From Candidatus Bathyarchaeota archaeon (GTDB lineage Archaea > Thermoproteota > Bathyarchaeia > Bathyarchaeales > Bathycorpusculaceae), in assembly GCA_026014585.1 (NCBI GenBank), contig JAOZIA010000023.1, positions 1 to 63,625 of the forward strand: a stretch of 63,625 bases of DNA. Direction: 5' to 3'. The translations under genes were made by a program, and so were the position numbers. How positions within the stretch are numbered: the first letter of the stretch is position 1; every line of letters starts with the position of its first letter. This document shows, one piece after another, positions 51,735-60,062 of this stretch. Below the pieces are notes generated by a model. The model worked only from the letters and a program-made list of their open reading frames with translations, made no database searches and was not told the origin of the DNA.

Positions 51735-52022
51735 ATGTTGTCAAAAATCCCAATAAACCTAGATAAAATAAGCAAAGAAAACATAGACAAAGAAATCATC
51801 CGTGCAGGAATAATCGCTGAAATGGATGCCATAAACCTATACGAAGAAATGGCCGCCCTAGCCCAGAGCCCCCTGCTAAAGAAAATGCTCCTCGATATTG
51901 CCAAAGAAGAAAAAACCCACACAGGCGAATTCCAAGCACTACTACTGGAAACTGACCCTGAACAAGCAAAAGAGCTTGAAGCAGGCAAAAAAGAAGTCGA
52001 AGAATTAAAAGAAGAAGCCTAA
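51735..52022 (+). CDS. encapsulated-ferritin-like (rubrerythrin-type) protein
   Basis: 95 residues, two helices with AEMDAINLYEEMA and DIAKEEKTHTGEFQALLLETDPEQAKEL. Glu and ExxH residues form a di-iron ferroxidase site across a dimer. The sequence closely follows the ferritin-like segment that begins the Pyrococcus furiosus encapsulin fusion, as I remember it. Here it is a separate protein, and no encapsulin shell gene lies within the window. Iron storage or oxidation control fits the neighbouring peroxiredoxin. Confidence 0.82.
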   Translation: MLSKIPINLDKISKENIDKEIIRAGIIAEMDAINLYEEMAALAQSPLLKKMLLDIAKEEKTHTGEFQALLLETDPEQAKELEAGKKEVEELKEEA

Positions 52023-52070
52023 TCAGGCCTTTTTTTCTTTAAATATTTAATTTTTTATAAGAAAAAAGGA

Positions 52071-52292
52071 TTACTGGATTATTGTTTCTCCAGTTTTGGT
52101 GAGCTTGTATTTTGCATCTGCTTCTTCTGCAAAGCCAGCATTTTTCAGTTCCCTAAGCCCGCTACGCACTTTAAAGAGGGGCTGTCCAGTTTTAGCTGAG
52201 ACTTCCTCAGGGCTCAATGCTCCATCCTTTAGCGCGGTCAGTGTTGCTTTGCCTGTGCTGGTAGGTTTTCCGTCAGGGGATACGCAAGGCAT
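52071..52292 (-). CDS. small winged-helix protein
   Basis: 73 residues from ATG 52292, five bp after the peroxiredoxin stop, hence the same operon. PTSTGKATLTALKDGALSPEEVSAKTG then KVRSGLRELKNAGFAEEADAKYKLTKTGE is a complete winged helix. It begins MPCVSPDGK; the Cys could be redox-active. A regulator for the peroxide response is possible. Confidence 0.72.
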   Translation of the reverse strand: MPCVSPDGKPTSTGKATLTALKDGALSPEEVSAKTGQPLFKVRSGLRELKNAGFAEEADAKYKLTKTGETIIQ

Positions 52293-52297
52293 TATGC

Positions 52298-52966
52298 TCA
52301 ACTCTCGGGGAGTTTCTTTTTGCAAAGGTACCAGTCTTTGCATTCGTAACCTTGCTCTTTTAGGCGTTCCTCAACCCCTTCGATGGTGGTCGGCGCGGGA
52401 ACAACGACGGAGTCGCCTGGCTTCCAGTTGGCTGGGGTGGCAACGTGATATTTGTCGGTTGTTTGCAGGGCTACAACAATGCGCAGAATTTCCTCCATGT
52501 TCCTGCCTGTGGTTAAGGGGTAGTAGAGCATGATGCGGATTTTGCTTTCAGGGTCAATGACAAAGACGCAGCGGACGGTTTCTGTTTTACTCTCGCCTGG
52601 TTGTATCATGCCGAACTTTTTGGAAACTTCCTTGTTGAGGTCGGCTATGATAGGGAACGGGATTTTTATACCCATTTTTTCTTCCACATTTCTTATCCAA
52701 GCGATGTGGGATGATACGCTGTCTACGCTGAGTCCAAGGAGTTCGGTGTTTCTTTTTTTGAGTTCGTCGTATATTTGTGAGAAGGCGATGAATTCGGTGG
52801 TGCATACTGGCGTGAAGTCTGCTGGGTGTGAGAACAGTATAACCCATGTTCCTTGATAGTCGGATAGCCGCAGGGTTCCTTGTGTGGTGGTTGCTTCAAA
52901 ATCAGGGGCTTTTTGACCTAATACTGGAAAAGTGTTTTCTTCTTTTTGAGCTGGGAGTTCACTCAT
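52298..52966 (-). CDS. peroxiredoxin (Prx6-like)
   Basis: 222 residues. The peroxidatic Cys is in HPADFTPVCTTEF (about 47-59), with the conserved Arg in GESKTETVRCVFVID; C-terminal arm TANWKPGDSVVVPAPTT and a YECKDWYLCKKK end containing two more cysteines. It reduces hydrogen peroxide and alkyl peroxides. Typical archaeal size. Paired operators at 53004-53049 surround its TATA box. Confidence 0.95.
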   Translation of the reverse strand: MSELPAQKEENTFPVLGQKAPDFEATTTQGTLRLSDYQGTWVILFSHPADFTPVCTTEFIAFSQIYDELKKRNTELLGLSVDSVSSHIAWIRNVEEKMGIKIPFPIIADLNKEVSKKFGMIQPGESKTETVRCVFVIDPESKIRIMLYYPLTTGRNMEEILRIVVALQTTDKYHVATPANWKPGDSVVVPAPTTIEGVEERLKEQGYECKDWYLCKKKLPES

Positions 52967-53003
52967 TTATTTTATCTCCTAAAAAGTTACTAAAAATAGT
53001 AGG

Positions 53004-53049
53004 GTTTAGTTAATAAAAATCTTGTGTATATATAGTTTATAATCTAAAC
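53004..53049 (-). promoter_or_regulatory. paired operators at the peroxiredoxin promoter
   Basis: GTTTA-GTTAA-TAAAA (53004-53018, last base deviates) and GTTTA-TAATC-TAAAC (53035-53049), 31 bp centre to centre. The spacer ATCTTGTGTATATATA contains TATATA. On the minus strand this gives a leader of about 37 nt to ATG 52966. Confidence 0.75.
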
Positions 53050-53072
53050 TTCAATTTTGGTTGACAAAACGC

Positions 53073-53411
53073 TTAGGGGTTACTGTTGTTTTCTGATTTT
53101 TCGTTTGGATTTGATGGGGTTATGTGGATTGGTCTTCCTTCGCTGAGAGCTTGGGCTGCTTTTCTTCTTGCGCTTTGAACCAGCCGCCAAATTGTTCCTC
53201 TTGAAATGTTCATTTTTTGACCTGCTTCTTCTTGTGATAGTCCGTCCATGTCTACGAGTCGGAAGGCTTCGAGTTCTGCTACTTCAATGACTATTGGGTT
53301 TGGGTTTCTTGTGGGGGTTGGGGTGAAGCTGGTTATAGATGGTGTGTTGGTTAGGGTGACTGGTTTTGGGTATCTGCCTCTTTTTCCGCATCGGTGTCTT
53401 CCTCGCCACAT
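53073..53411 (-). CDS. DUF134 DNA-binding protein
   Basis: 112 residues: a basic start (WRGRHRCGKRGRYPK), then the DUF134 core VIEVAELEAFRLVDMDGLSQEEAGQKMNISRGTIWRLVQSARRKAAQAL, a sigma-70-region-4-like helix-turn-helix. DUF134 genes commonly accompany NifX/Mrp genes. It is divergent from the DUF5320-like gene and separated by a 44-bp dyad (53457-53500), its probable operator. Confidence 0.88.
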   Translation of the reverse strand: MWRGRHRCGKRGRYPKPVTLTNTPSITSFTPTPTRNPNPIVIEVAELEAFRLVDMDGLSQEEAGQKMNISRGTIWRLVQSARRKAAQALSEGRPIHITPSNPNEKSENNSNP

Positions 53412-53456
53412 TTTGTTTTCCCTGCTGTTTTGATGGGTTGGGGAACTTTTATATAT

Positions 53457-53500
53457 TTTTGTGCACTATCACATAATTGATTGTGTGCATAAACACAAAA
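53457..53500. promoter_or_regulatory. 44-bp dyad operator between DUF134 and DUF5320-like genes
   Basis: Outer arms TTTTGTG (53457-53463) and CACAAAA (53494-53500), plus inner CACA/TGTG (53470-53473, 53484-53487), share the same centre of symmetry. TGTGCAC and TGTGCAT also repeat directly. The dyad covers the expected start site, 20-30 bp after TATA CTTTTATATA (53446-53455). Confidence 0.6.
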
Positions 53501-53527
53501 TAACCCATCCAGAGGTGAAAACAAAAA

Positions 53528-53887
53528 ATGGGATGGCAAAACAGACAAAACCAATACCCCGGCAGAGGACCATTCAGTAACCTTCCACCATGGCAACGAC
53601 CAGGACGAGGTTGTGGCGGAAGAGGCTACGGCAGAGGATACAACGTTAACCCCAACCAATGCGCAAGATACCCCTGGCTCCCCCGCTGGTGGTGGGCAAA
53701 CTCAACAACCACACAAAAACTACCACTACCTGTTCCTCAAAACGAAATCGCCACACTCGAAGAATGCAAAAAGCAGCTTGAAGACGAAAAAACCAGCTTA
53801 GAGCAGGAAATCAACAGTTTAGAAGCTCACCTAAAAGAGCTGAAAACTGCTGCAGAAGCAGACAAAAAACAACCCGACCAACAATAA
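53528..53887 (+). CDS. DUF5320-like Gly/Arg-rich coiled-coil protein
   Basis: 119 residues. A glycine/arginine/aromatic first half (RPGRGCGGRGYGRGY, then YPWLPRWWW) is followed by a coiled coil (about 75-108, LEECKKQLEDEKTSLEQEIN). Small proteins with this plan are typical companions of NifX/Mrp/MinD genes in anaerobes. GAGGTG at 53512-53517 is the ribosome binding site. Function unknown; the coil suggests oligomer formation. Confidence 0.8.
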   Translation: MGWQNRQNQYPGRGPFSNLPPWQRPGRGCGGRGYGRGYNVNPNQCARYPWLPRWWWANSTTTQKLPLPVPQNEIATLEECKKQLEDEKTSLEQEINSLEAHLKELKTAAEADKKQPDQQ

Positions 53888-54024
53888 CGAGGTATACAAA
53901 CCACCTGAACCTCTCCCTTTTTAGACTAACCCCTTAAGATTTGCTGAAAACCTGATAAGCAAATTTTTTCTTTTGCATCATTATGCTTAAATTACTTGTA
54001 GCAAACCAAGTCTTGGTGAACTTT

Positions 54025-54450
54025 ATGGCAAAACTTAAGGCGAAAGCAGTTTTTCTTGAAAATGTCCGTTCAATTGTTGATAACCAACGAAACCACAGTA
54101 TAGTCTGCGACCTACCCGTACCTCAAGGCGGAACCGACACTGGACCAACCGCGCTGGAGTTGTGTCTTATGTCATTGGCAGAGTGCGGCATGACCATTTT
54201 CGCAGATGTATGCAAGAAAAGCAATATCGCCCTCAAAAAAGCTGAAATAACTGTGGAAGCCGACAAGGTGCCTGATTCTCCAGTCGTTGATAATATCTCT
54301 ATGAAGGTTTCTGTGGAATCTTCTGCGAGAAAAGAACTCATTGAGGCAGCGTGGAGAAGAACCGAAGCTTTCTGCTCAGTAATGTTCTTGCTTAAAGAAC
54401 AAATTTCAGTTAAAGTTGAGTTAGAATCAAAAATCATCCAAGGCGACTGA
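54025..54450 (+). CDS. OsmC/Ohr-family protein
   Basis: 141 residues from ATG 54025 (GGTGA five nt upstream). Conserved catalytic cysteines: AECGMTI (helix) and EAFCSVMFLL. OsmC-type proteins reduce organic hydroperoxides with thiols. Two nt separate it from the flavodoxin, which may belong to the same operon. The longer frame from 53983 lacks support. Confidence 0.88.
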   Translation: MAKLKAKAVFLENVRSIVDNQRNHSIVCDLPVPQGGTDTGPTALELCLMSLAECGMTIFADVCKKSNIALKKAEITVEADKVPDSPVVDNISMKVSVESSARKELIEAAWRRTEAFCSVMFLLKEQISVKVELESKIIQGD

Positions 54451-54452
54451 CA

Positions 54453-54989
54453 GTGAAGTCGGCACTTATTGTTTATTGGTCAAAAACAGGCAACACACAG
54501 AAAGTAGCCGAATCCATCGAGCAGGGACTCAAAGAAGCCAATTACGCGGTAACCGTAAAAAAGCCTGAAGACGCTCAAGACGTGGAATATTTCGATTACG
54601 ACTTAGTCTGCGTTGGTGCACCCTCTTATTCTTGGCATCCCCCAGAGCCAATGACCCAGTTTCTAAAGAAAAAATTCAACCAGTACCGCCAACAAGGCAT
54701 GATTAAACCCTGCGCGCCCAAAGTGCCCGGAAAATACGCCATCGTATTCGTAACCTACTCGGGACCACACACGGGCTTAGATGAGGCAACCCCTGTTGGC
54801 AAAGATATTGGGCAATATTTTGAGCATATAGGCTTCTCGGTTATTGCAGAATGGTATGTGTTGGGTGAGTTTCACGGTTCTCTTGAGCATAGTACAATGG
54901 GCAGAATGGGTGATATAAGGGGTAAACCTACCGTGGAAGATTTAGAGAAAATTAAAAAAGATACAAAAAAGTTAGCGGCTAAGCTTTAA
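54453..54989 (+). CDS. flavodoxin-like protein
   Basis: 178 residues. FMN phosphate loop YWSKTGNTQKVAE at residues 8-20, VGAPSYSWHPPEP as the second FMN loop and TYSGPHTGLDEATP as the third. It carries electrons at low potential. Near the end GEFHGSLEHSTMGRMGDIRG is a segment seen in flavodoxin/NADPH-quinone-like enzymes. Stop overlaps the convergent reductase gene by 4 nt. Confidence 0.9.
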   Translation: MKSALIVYWSKTGNTQKVAESIEQGLKEANYAVTVKKPEDAQDVEYFDYDLVCVGAPSYSWHPPEPMTQFLKKKFNQYRQQGMIKPCAPKVPGKYAIVFVTYSGPHTGLDEATPVGKDIGQYFEHIGFSVIAEWYVLGEFHGSLEHSTMGRMGDIRGKPTVEDLEKIKKDTKKLAAKL

Positions 54990-56467
54990 GCTTCGCCATC
55001 TTCTTTTTTTGCCTGCTCAATCAATTTCTTGGAAACTTCAGTTGCAAACTCAAACATTCGAACTGCACTCCCAAGCCCCCACTCCATAAAGTCAACTGGG
55101 TTTTCTATAGCGTCTTTTGCAACGTTAATTCCTACCTGAGTCATTTTTAGCATGTTGTTTGGACTTGTTTCTGGGTTTTTGAGCATTTCCGCAAGGGCTT
55201 CAAAACCAGTTGATGTTGCTGCTTCTTGAATAACCCCTACTAAAATTTTGTAGGTGACTTGCTGATTTGGAAAAACCATCCCTGAAAGAATTGCACCAGT
55301 AATTTTTGCGTATTCGGGGTCTTTTCTGCTTCTGTCTCCCATAATCTCTAATGTTTTCATCCAAACTGGACTAAGGCTACGGTTACGCACTAAACTGAGC
55401 ATAAGATTTGAAACTTTAAGACCATACCCTAACTCGGCGTCAACGCATTCAGGGTATACTGACAGAGCAGCTTTTGATAGGTTGTTTTTTAAGAGGCACT
55501 TTATTGCGGTTTCTGCAGCCCATTTACCGCTGAGCAGAGCAAAGTATGTGCCTTCACCGTTAAATCCGTTAATTAGTCCTGCTGCTTCACCTGTCAGCAT
55601 GACGCGGTCAGACACAAGAGGCATTGTAGAATCATACATGTTTAGCTCTGAGACTTTGAGTTCGCCTTTTAATTCTGCTTTTTCAAGGCGTTTTTTCATG
55701 CCTTCATCATTTTTTATGTGCTCCATAAGCAATTCTTTGGGTGTTTTGGTTGCTGGTGTAACATCAGTAAGCAAGCCGATGCCCACATTGGCGCGGTTCA
55801 TGTCTAAGGGGAAAATCCAGCTGTAACCCACAAAATCATCATCATTATAATATACGCCTCCCTGATTCGCTGCACCTGTAACATTTTCAAAGTAACCACG
55901 GAGAACAACTGCTTTGTGATTGTCTGGCCATTGGGCGCCGCGGAGTTTTTTGGCAATCAATGAGTTGTGTCCGTCTGCACCGATTAGCAAGCGGCTTTTA
56001 AGGGTGACTTTTTCGTTTTGGTGCTCACCCATAACGGTAACGCCGTCGATATTAACTTGAAAATCAGTAACATTGAACCCTTCAACAACTGTGGCTCCTG
56101 CGTTTTTTGCGGCATCCAACGTTAAATTATCCAAAACTATACGGGGAACAATAACGCTGTAACTGGTTAAATCAGGGTACTCTGGGAACAAGCCTGCCAT
56201 AAGTTTTTTGCCATTTAGGTAAATTCCTGCGCGGTCAACCTTGTTGAACTCGGATAGACTGGTGATTTTCATGTTTTGCAGTTCCCTGATTGCGCCGGGG
56301 CTAATCATGTCGCCTGCAATTTTTTCTCTTGGGAAAGCTGCTTTGTCCAGCAAAGTAACTTTGATGCCTTTCAAGGCAAGATAGTATGCTGCGCATGTGC
56401 CAGCTGGACCTGCTCCAACAATGATGACGTCGGAGACTTTTTGATTTGTAACGTTTGTAATCTCCAT
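54986..56467 (-). CDS. geranylgeranyl reductase-family flavoprotein
   Basis: 493 residues. Dinucleotide-binding GAGPAGTCAAYYLA (18-31), DKAAFPREKIAGDMISPG as the family motif, RLLIGADGHNSLIAKKL and RVMLTGEAAGLINGFNGEGTYFAL. It uses FAD to saturate isoprenoid double bonds or oxidise related lipids. The C-terminal 130 residues are helical and form the substrate part. Monocistronic; archaeal membrane lipid saturation is the probable role. Confidence 0.92.
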   Translation of the reverse strand: MEITNVTNQKVSDVIIVGAGPAGTCAAYYLALKGIKVTLLDKAAFPREKIAGDMISPGAIRELQNMKITSLSEFNKVDRAGIYLNGKKLMAGLFPEYPDLTSYSVIVPRIVLDNLTLDAAKNAGATVVEGFNVTDFQVNIDGVTVMGEHQNEKVTLKSRLLIGADGHNSLIAKKLRGAQWPDNHKAVVLRGYFENVTGAANQGGVYYNDDDFVGYSWIFPLDMNRANVGIGLLTDVTPATKTPKELLMEHIKNDEGMKKRLEKAELKGELKVSELNMYDSTMPLVSDRVMLTGEAAGLINGFNGEGTYFALLSGKWAAETAIKCLLKNNLSKAALSVYPECVDAELGYGLKVSNLMLSLVRNRSLSPVWMKTLEIMGDRSRKDPEYAKITGAILSGMVFPNQQVTYKILVGVIQEAATSTGFEALAEMLKNPETSPNNMLKMTQVGINVAKDAIENPVDFMEWGLGSAVRMFEFATEVSKKLIEQAKKEDGEA

Positions 56468-56633
56468 AAACCTCTCTCCTAAGTACAGTTAACGGTAACT
56501 AAACAGTTGCTGCTTATATTAATAATTTACCAAATACACTTGTTTTGCATAAAAAACAACAAAACCCCTGTTTCCTTCAAACCCATGCGCAGTCAAGATA
56601 CTTTAATTAACTAAAACCGCCAATTAAACAATC

Positions 56634-57365
56634 ATGCACTACAAAAAAGCCCTAACAACTGCTACACTTATCGCATTAATAGTTCTTGCCGCGTTTTCTG
56701 CTTCTGCTTTTGCAACTCAATTAGCAATGGGTGTTGAAGTTGGTGACTATGCTGAATACACTGTTGACTACACTGGCACACCTTGGGAGGGGCATGATGC
56801 GACATGGGCAAGAATGGATATTGTCAGAGTTGACGGGTTACAGGTTGATGTAAACTTTACCACACGTCTAACTGACGACTCAATCGTAACTGCATATGAA
56901 CAACTGGATTTTAGTGCTGGAAAATACATCGACTACTTTGTTATCTCTTCAGGCTTAAAGAAAGGTGACAGCTTTTTTGACAGTGGAATAAATGGTACCG
57001 TAACTATCCAAAATCAAGAAGTCAAAAATTACGCAGGCGTAGACCGCACTGTAATTTCAGGTGTGACCTCTCATGAGTCATCTGAGGGAACCGCAACAAC
57101 CACATGGTACTGGGACCAAAAAACAGGCATAGCTTTAGAAGCAATCTCTGATTACCCACAATTCACCATGCACACCACTATCGAAAAAACTAACCGTTGG
57201 ACGCCTCCTGTTCAACCCGACACTACCAATTTAGCCATATTTATAATTGTATTTGTGGGTATTGTGGTGGCTATTTATTTGTTGAACCTTTTCTTTAAAA
57301 AGAAAAAGATTACCACTTTTTCTTTTAGGTCTCGTGATAAGGCAGTTTCTGCTTCACGGTTTTAG
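56634..57365 (+). CDS. tail-anchored surface protein
   Basis: 243 residues: signal peptide (about 1-27, ending SAFAT), one beta-rich domain (LAMGVEVGDYAEYTVDYTG..., about 30-190), a short Pro/Asp linker and a membrane helix (about 200-220) with the cytoplasmic RSRDKAVSASRF tail. Proteins of this plan are frequent in the same clade. No catalytic motif. Confidence 0.75.
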   Translation: MHYKKALTTATLIALIVLAAFSASAFATQLAMGVEVGDYAEYTVDYTGTPWEGHDATWARMDIVRVDGLQVDVNFTTRLTDDSIVTAYEQLDFSAGKYIDYFVISSGLKKGDSFFDSGINGTVTIQNQEVKNYAGVDRTVISGVTSHESSEGTATTTWYWDQKTGIALEAISDYPQFTMHTTIEKTNRWTPPVQPDTTNLAIFIIVFVGIVVAIYLLNLFFKKKKITTFSFRSRDKAVSASRF

Positions 57366-57420
57366 GATAATGCTTTTAAGAAAATTAAGCAAAGTTATAG
57401 GTGAAAATGGGGGTCTCTAG

Positions 57421-59259
57421 ATGAAAAAAGTTTTCAGCTTATTACTAGCGTTGTTATTGTGTAGTTTTCTTGTTGTTCCTTTAAGTCTAAATCTTGCTTG
57501 TGCAGTAGACTCAACTACTTCTGAACCAAAAACCATCACGGTTCCCACAGATGCGAACTCCATTGCCCAAGCCTTAACAGATGCCAATGCAGGAGACACA
57601 ATCTTTGTGCAAAGCGGCATTTACTATGAAAACTTGGTGATTGACAAGTCAATTTCGCTGGTTGGTCAAGGCGCTGACAGTACTGAATTAGTTGGTGATG
57701 GTAATGTGGCAAAAGGCGGACGTGCAGTAATCAACATTACCGCTCCAAACGTAACAATAACAGGGTTCACCATTCAAAGTGTGAGTTATTCTGAATCAAA
57801 CCTGCGCGCCTCAGGTATCAGCATTAATGCAGACGGGGCAAACATAACTGAAAACAACATCATCAACACTTACTATGGGGTTTTCTGTTCCAGCCAGTCA
57901 GGAGTCACAATTGCATACAACAACATAACCAACTCTGCAAAAGAGGGTATACGATGGTGCGGGGGCTCACAAGATTCCTTCATAGGAAACATTATCATAA
58001 ACAGTAAACAATCCGCCATTTCGCTGGAAGGCTTCCAGCATGTCATAGCCAATAACACCATGATTAATAATGGACGTGCTCTTGGTTTGGCTGCTTCTTA
58101 TTGCCTTGTATTTGGCAACATCGTGGATGATGATTTAGGCAGTGGCTTCTACATCGGCGGAAGCTACAACACCATCTGCGCCAACACCCTTTCAAACGGT
58201 GACTACGGCTTTCACTTCACCTTCACCTTTGCAAACCCACAAGAAAACCTGCTCTACCTAAACAACCTATACGATAACCAATACAACGTATACTTTGCCG
58301 ATTTCGCTACACACCAGAACTGGACAAGCCAAATGATGGGTAACTACTGGGGCGACTACACAGGCACAGACAGCAACGGAGACGGCATCGGAGACACACC
58401 CTATCAAATCAACAACCTAAACAATGACACCTACCCTTTAATGGAGCCCATAAACATCACAGCTCAAACAATGCCAGAGCCAATTCTCCCATCGGTTCCT
58501 GATACAGACTCAACTGTGGCATGGTGGCACTTTGACTCAATAAACGATGCAGGTGTAACCCCTGATGAAACAGGACAAAACCCCGCCGTCATCGGAACCA
58601 CTGATGAGTCGGCTGCTACATACACTCTTGTCGAGGGCGAATCAGGTAGTGCCCTGCAGTTTGATGGCATAAAATATGCTTACGTTCCTGTTTCCCCCAG
58701 CTTAACTCTAAGAGAAGAGTTCTCTTTTGAAGCAGTCCTAAAACTAGAAGGGTACAAGGCTGTGGATTACAACGTTATCTATATGGAAGCCGCCCGAACA
58801 ACCTCCACGTACCCCGATAGGATTATTGGTTTTGCAGTGAACGGCAACCCCGACAGCACCATTCCGCTTGGTGCCCTTCGCGGTTTCATGCTTGATGAAA
58901 ATGGCGTATTCAACGAGATTGTCTCCACCGAGCAGGTTGTTCAACTCGACCAGTGGACAAACGTGGTTTTCACCCGAAGCCTAAGCAACGGCTTGCACCT
59001 CTACATTAACGACAAAGAAGTAGCCGTAAACGTGACCTCTGGCATCCAAAATCCTCAAGGCTTAGCTGCGGAGGGCGGAGAAATCTACATCGGACATGAC
59101 TCATATAGCACAATTGATGAGCTTGGCGTCAGAAACTATGTCCTATATCAGCAAGGTGGTTATGCAAACACTTTGTTGCTGGCTATACTTTCAGGTGTAG
59201 TGGGTGCCTTAGTGGTCTTTTTGATTGTGCTCCTCAGGTACAAGCGAAAAGATTACTGA
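57421..59259 (+). CDS. NosD-like beta-helix protein with LamG domain and anchor
   Basis: 612 residues: signal peptide (about 1-28), right-handed parallel beta-helix (about 40-330, repeated ITENNIINTYYGVFCSS-type units), Ca-binding DSNGDGIGDTPYQI tail, a LamG/concanavalin-like domain (about 360-570, WHFDSINDAG to YIGHDSYSTIDELGVRN) and a membrane helix (about 585-604). Probably binds or processes polysaccharide at the cell surface. Strong similarity to other NosD proteins is usual in these archaea. Confidence 0.88.
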   Translation: MKKVFSLLLALLLCSFLVVPLSLNLACAVDSTTSEPKTITVPTDANSIAQALTDANAGDTIFVQSGIYYENLVIDKSISLVGQGADSTELVGDGNVAKGGRAVINITAPNVTITGFTIQSVSYSESNLRASGISINADGANITENNIINTYYGVFCSSQSGVTIAYNNITNSAKEGIRWCGGSQDSFIGNIIINSKQSAISLEGFQHVIANNTMINNGRALGLAASYCLVFGNIVDDDLGSGFYIGGSYNTICANTLSNGDYGFHFTFTFANPQENLLYLNNLYDNQYNVYFADFATHQNWTSQMMGNYWGDYTGTDSNGDGIGDTPYQINNLNNDTYPLMEPINITAQTMPEPILPSVPDTDSTVAWWHFDSINDAGVTPDETGQNPAVIGTTDESAATYTLVEGESGSALQFDGIKYAYVPVSPSLTLREEFSFEAVLKLEGYKAVDYNVIYMEAARTTSTYPDRIIGFAVNGNPDSTIPLGALRGFMLDENGVFNEIVSTEQVVQLDQWTNVVFTRSLSNGLHLYINDKEVAVNVTSGIQNPQGLAAEGGEIYIGHDSYSTIDELGVRNYVLYQQGGYANTLLLAILSGVVGALVVFLIVLLRYKRKDY

Positions 59260-59315
59260 TTAGCCCAGACTTGTTTCTCAAATTTTAAATATCCCCACCA
59301 CTCTTTACCAATTTT

Positions 59316-60062
59316 ATGCAGACAATCCCCCTACGAAGTCGCATCACATGGAAACAGCCCGCAGCCTTTGCCATCGCCACCGCGGTAAGCACGGTTTTGG
59401 CAATTTACGCTGTTGTGTTCCCAGCGGGAGACGCGCCTGTTCCAGGGGTTTCAGGTCTCTACATTGCCGCCGCAGTTTATGTTCCCTTAGCGCTCTGGTT
59501 TGGCATCTGGGGTTGCCTAGCTGGATATGTTAGCTGCTTCATTTTAGCCCTCTACAGTGGTTACGCGTTGCCTCTTGCGCTTGTCTGGTCACTAGCGGAC
59601 TTCTTTGAAGGATTTGTGCCCCTGATAGTTTATCGTTCCATCAAAATCAAACCTGAACTACACCTTAAAAAACCCAAAATCACCTACGCCATAAACGTGC
59701 TCTTAGCCGCGGTTTTTGTAGTTTCCGCTTATGCACTAATCAATGCATTAACTAGTATCTTCATTGGCACATTTATCGCTTCAATCGTTCTGCTAATTCT
59801 TCAGGCCGCCGTTGAAGACCGCAAGACTTGGATAACCTGGCTGGTTGTCGGCGTGTTTGTTGCCAGTATAATGTCGGGGATTTTTGGTGCGGGTGCTTTA
59901 GCATTGTTTGGGGCTTTTCCGATGGAGATTTTTCCAACAGTGTTTTACGGCTGGATTTTTGGCGACATCATTGTGCTCGCCACAATTGGTACCATAATGA
60001 CGGTGGTTTTAACGCCTTTTATCGTGAAGTCTGGCTCATACGTGCGCAAATACTTCAGTTAA
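59316..60062 (+). CDS. polytopic membrane protein, ECF S-component-like
   Basis: 248 residues with about six transmembrane helices and PGVSGLYIAAAVYVPLALWFG and PLALVWSLADFFEGFVPL segments like those of ECF transporter substrate-binding (S) components. The exact vitamin or metal substrate cannot be read. TATA-like TTTTAAATATCC (59282-59293) precedes it. It overlaps the S51 peptidase gene by 8 nt at the 3' end. Confidence 0.6.
   Translation: MQTIPLRSRITWKQPAAFAIATAVSTVLAIYAVVFPAGDAPVPGVSGLYIAAAVYVPLALWFGIWGCLAGYVSCFILALYSGYALPLALVWSLADFFEGFVPLIVYRSIKIKPELHLKKPKITYAINVLLAAVFVVSAYALINALTSIFIGTFIASIVLLILQAAVEDRKTWITWLVVGVFVASIMSGIFGAGALALFGAFPMEIFPTVFYGWIFGDIIVLATIGTIMTVVLTPFIVKSGSYVRKYFS

Noticed and set aside
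51735-52022. Encapsulin operon
   Set aside because: The ferritin-like gene is followed by a winged-helix and peroxiredoxin operon on the other strand; no shell protein is encoded here.
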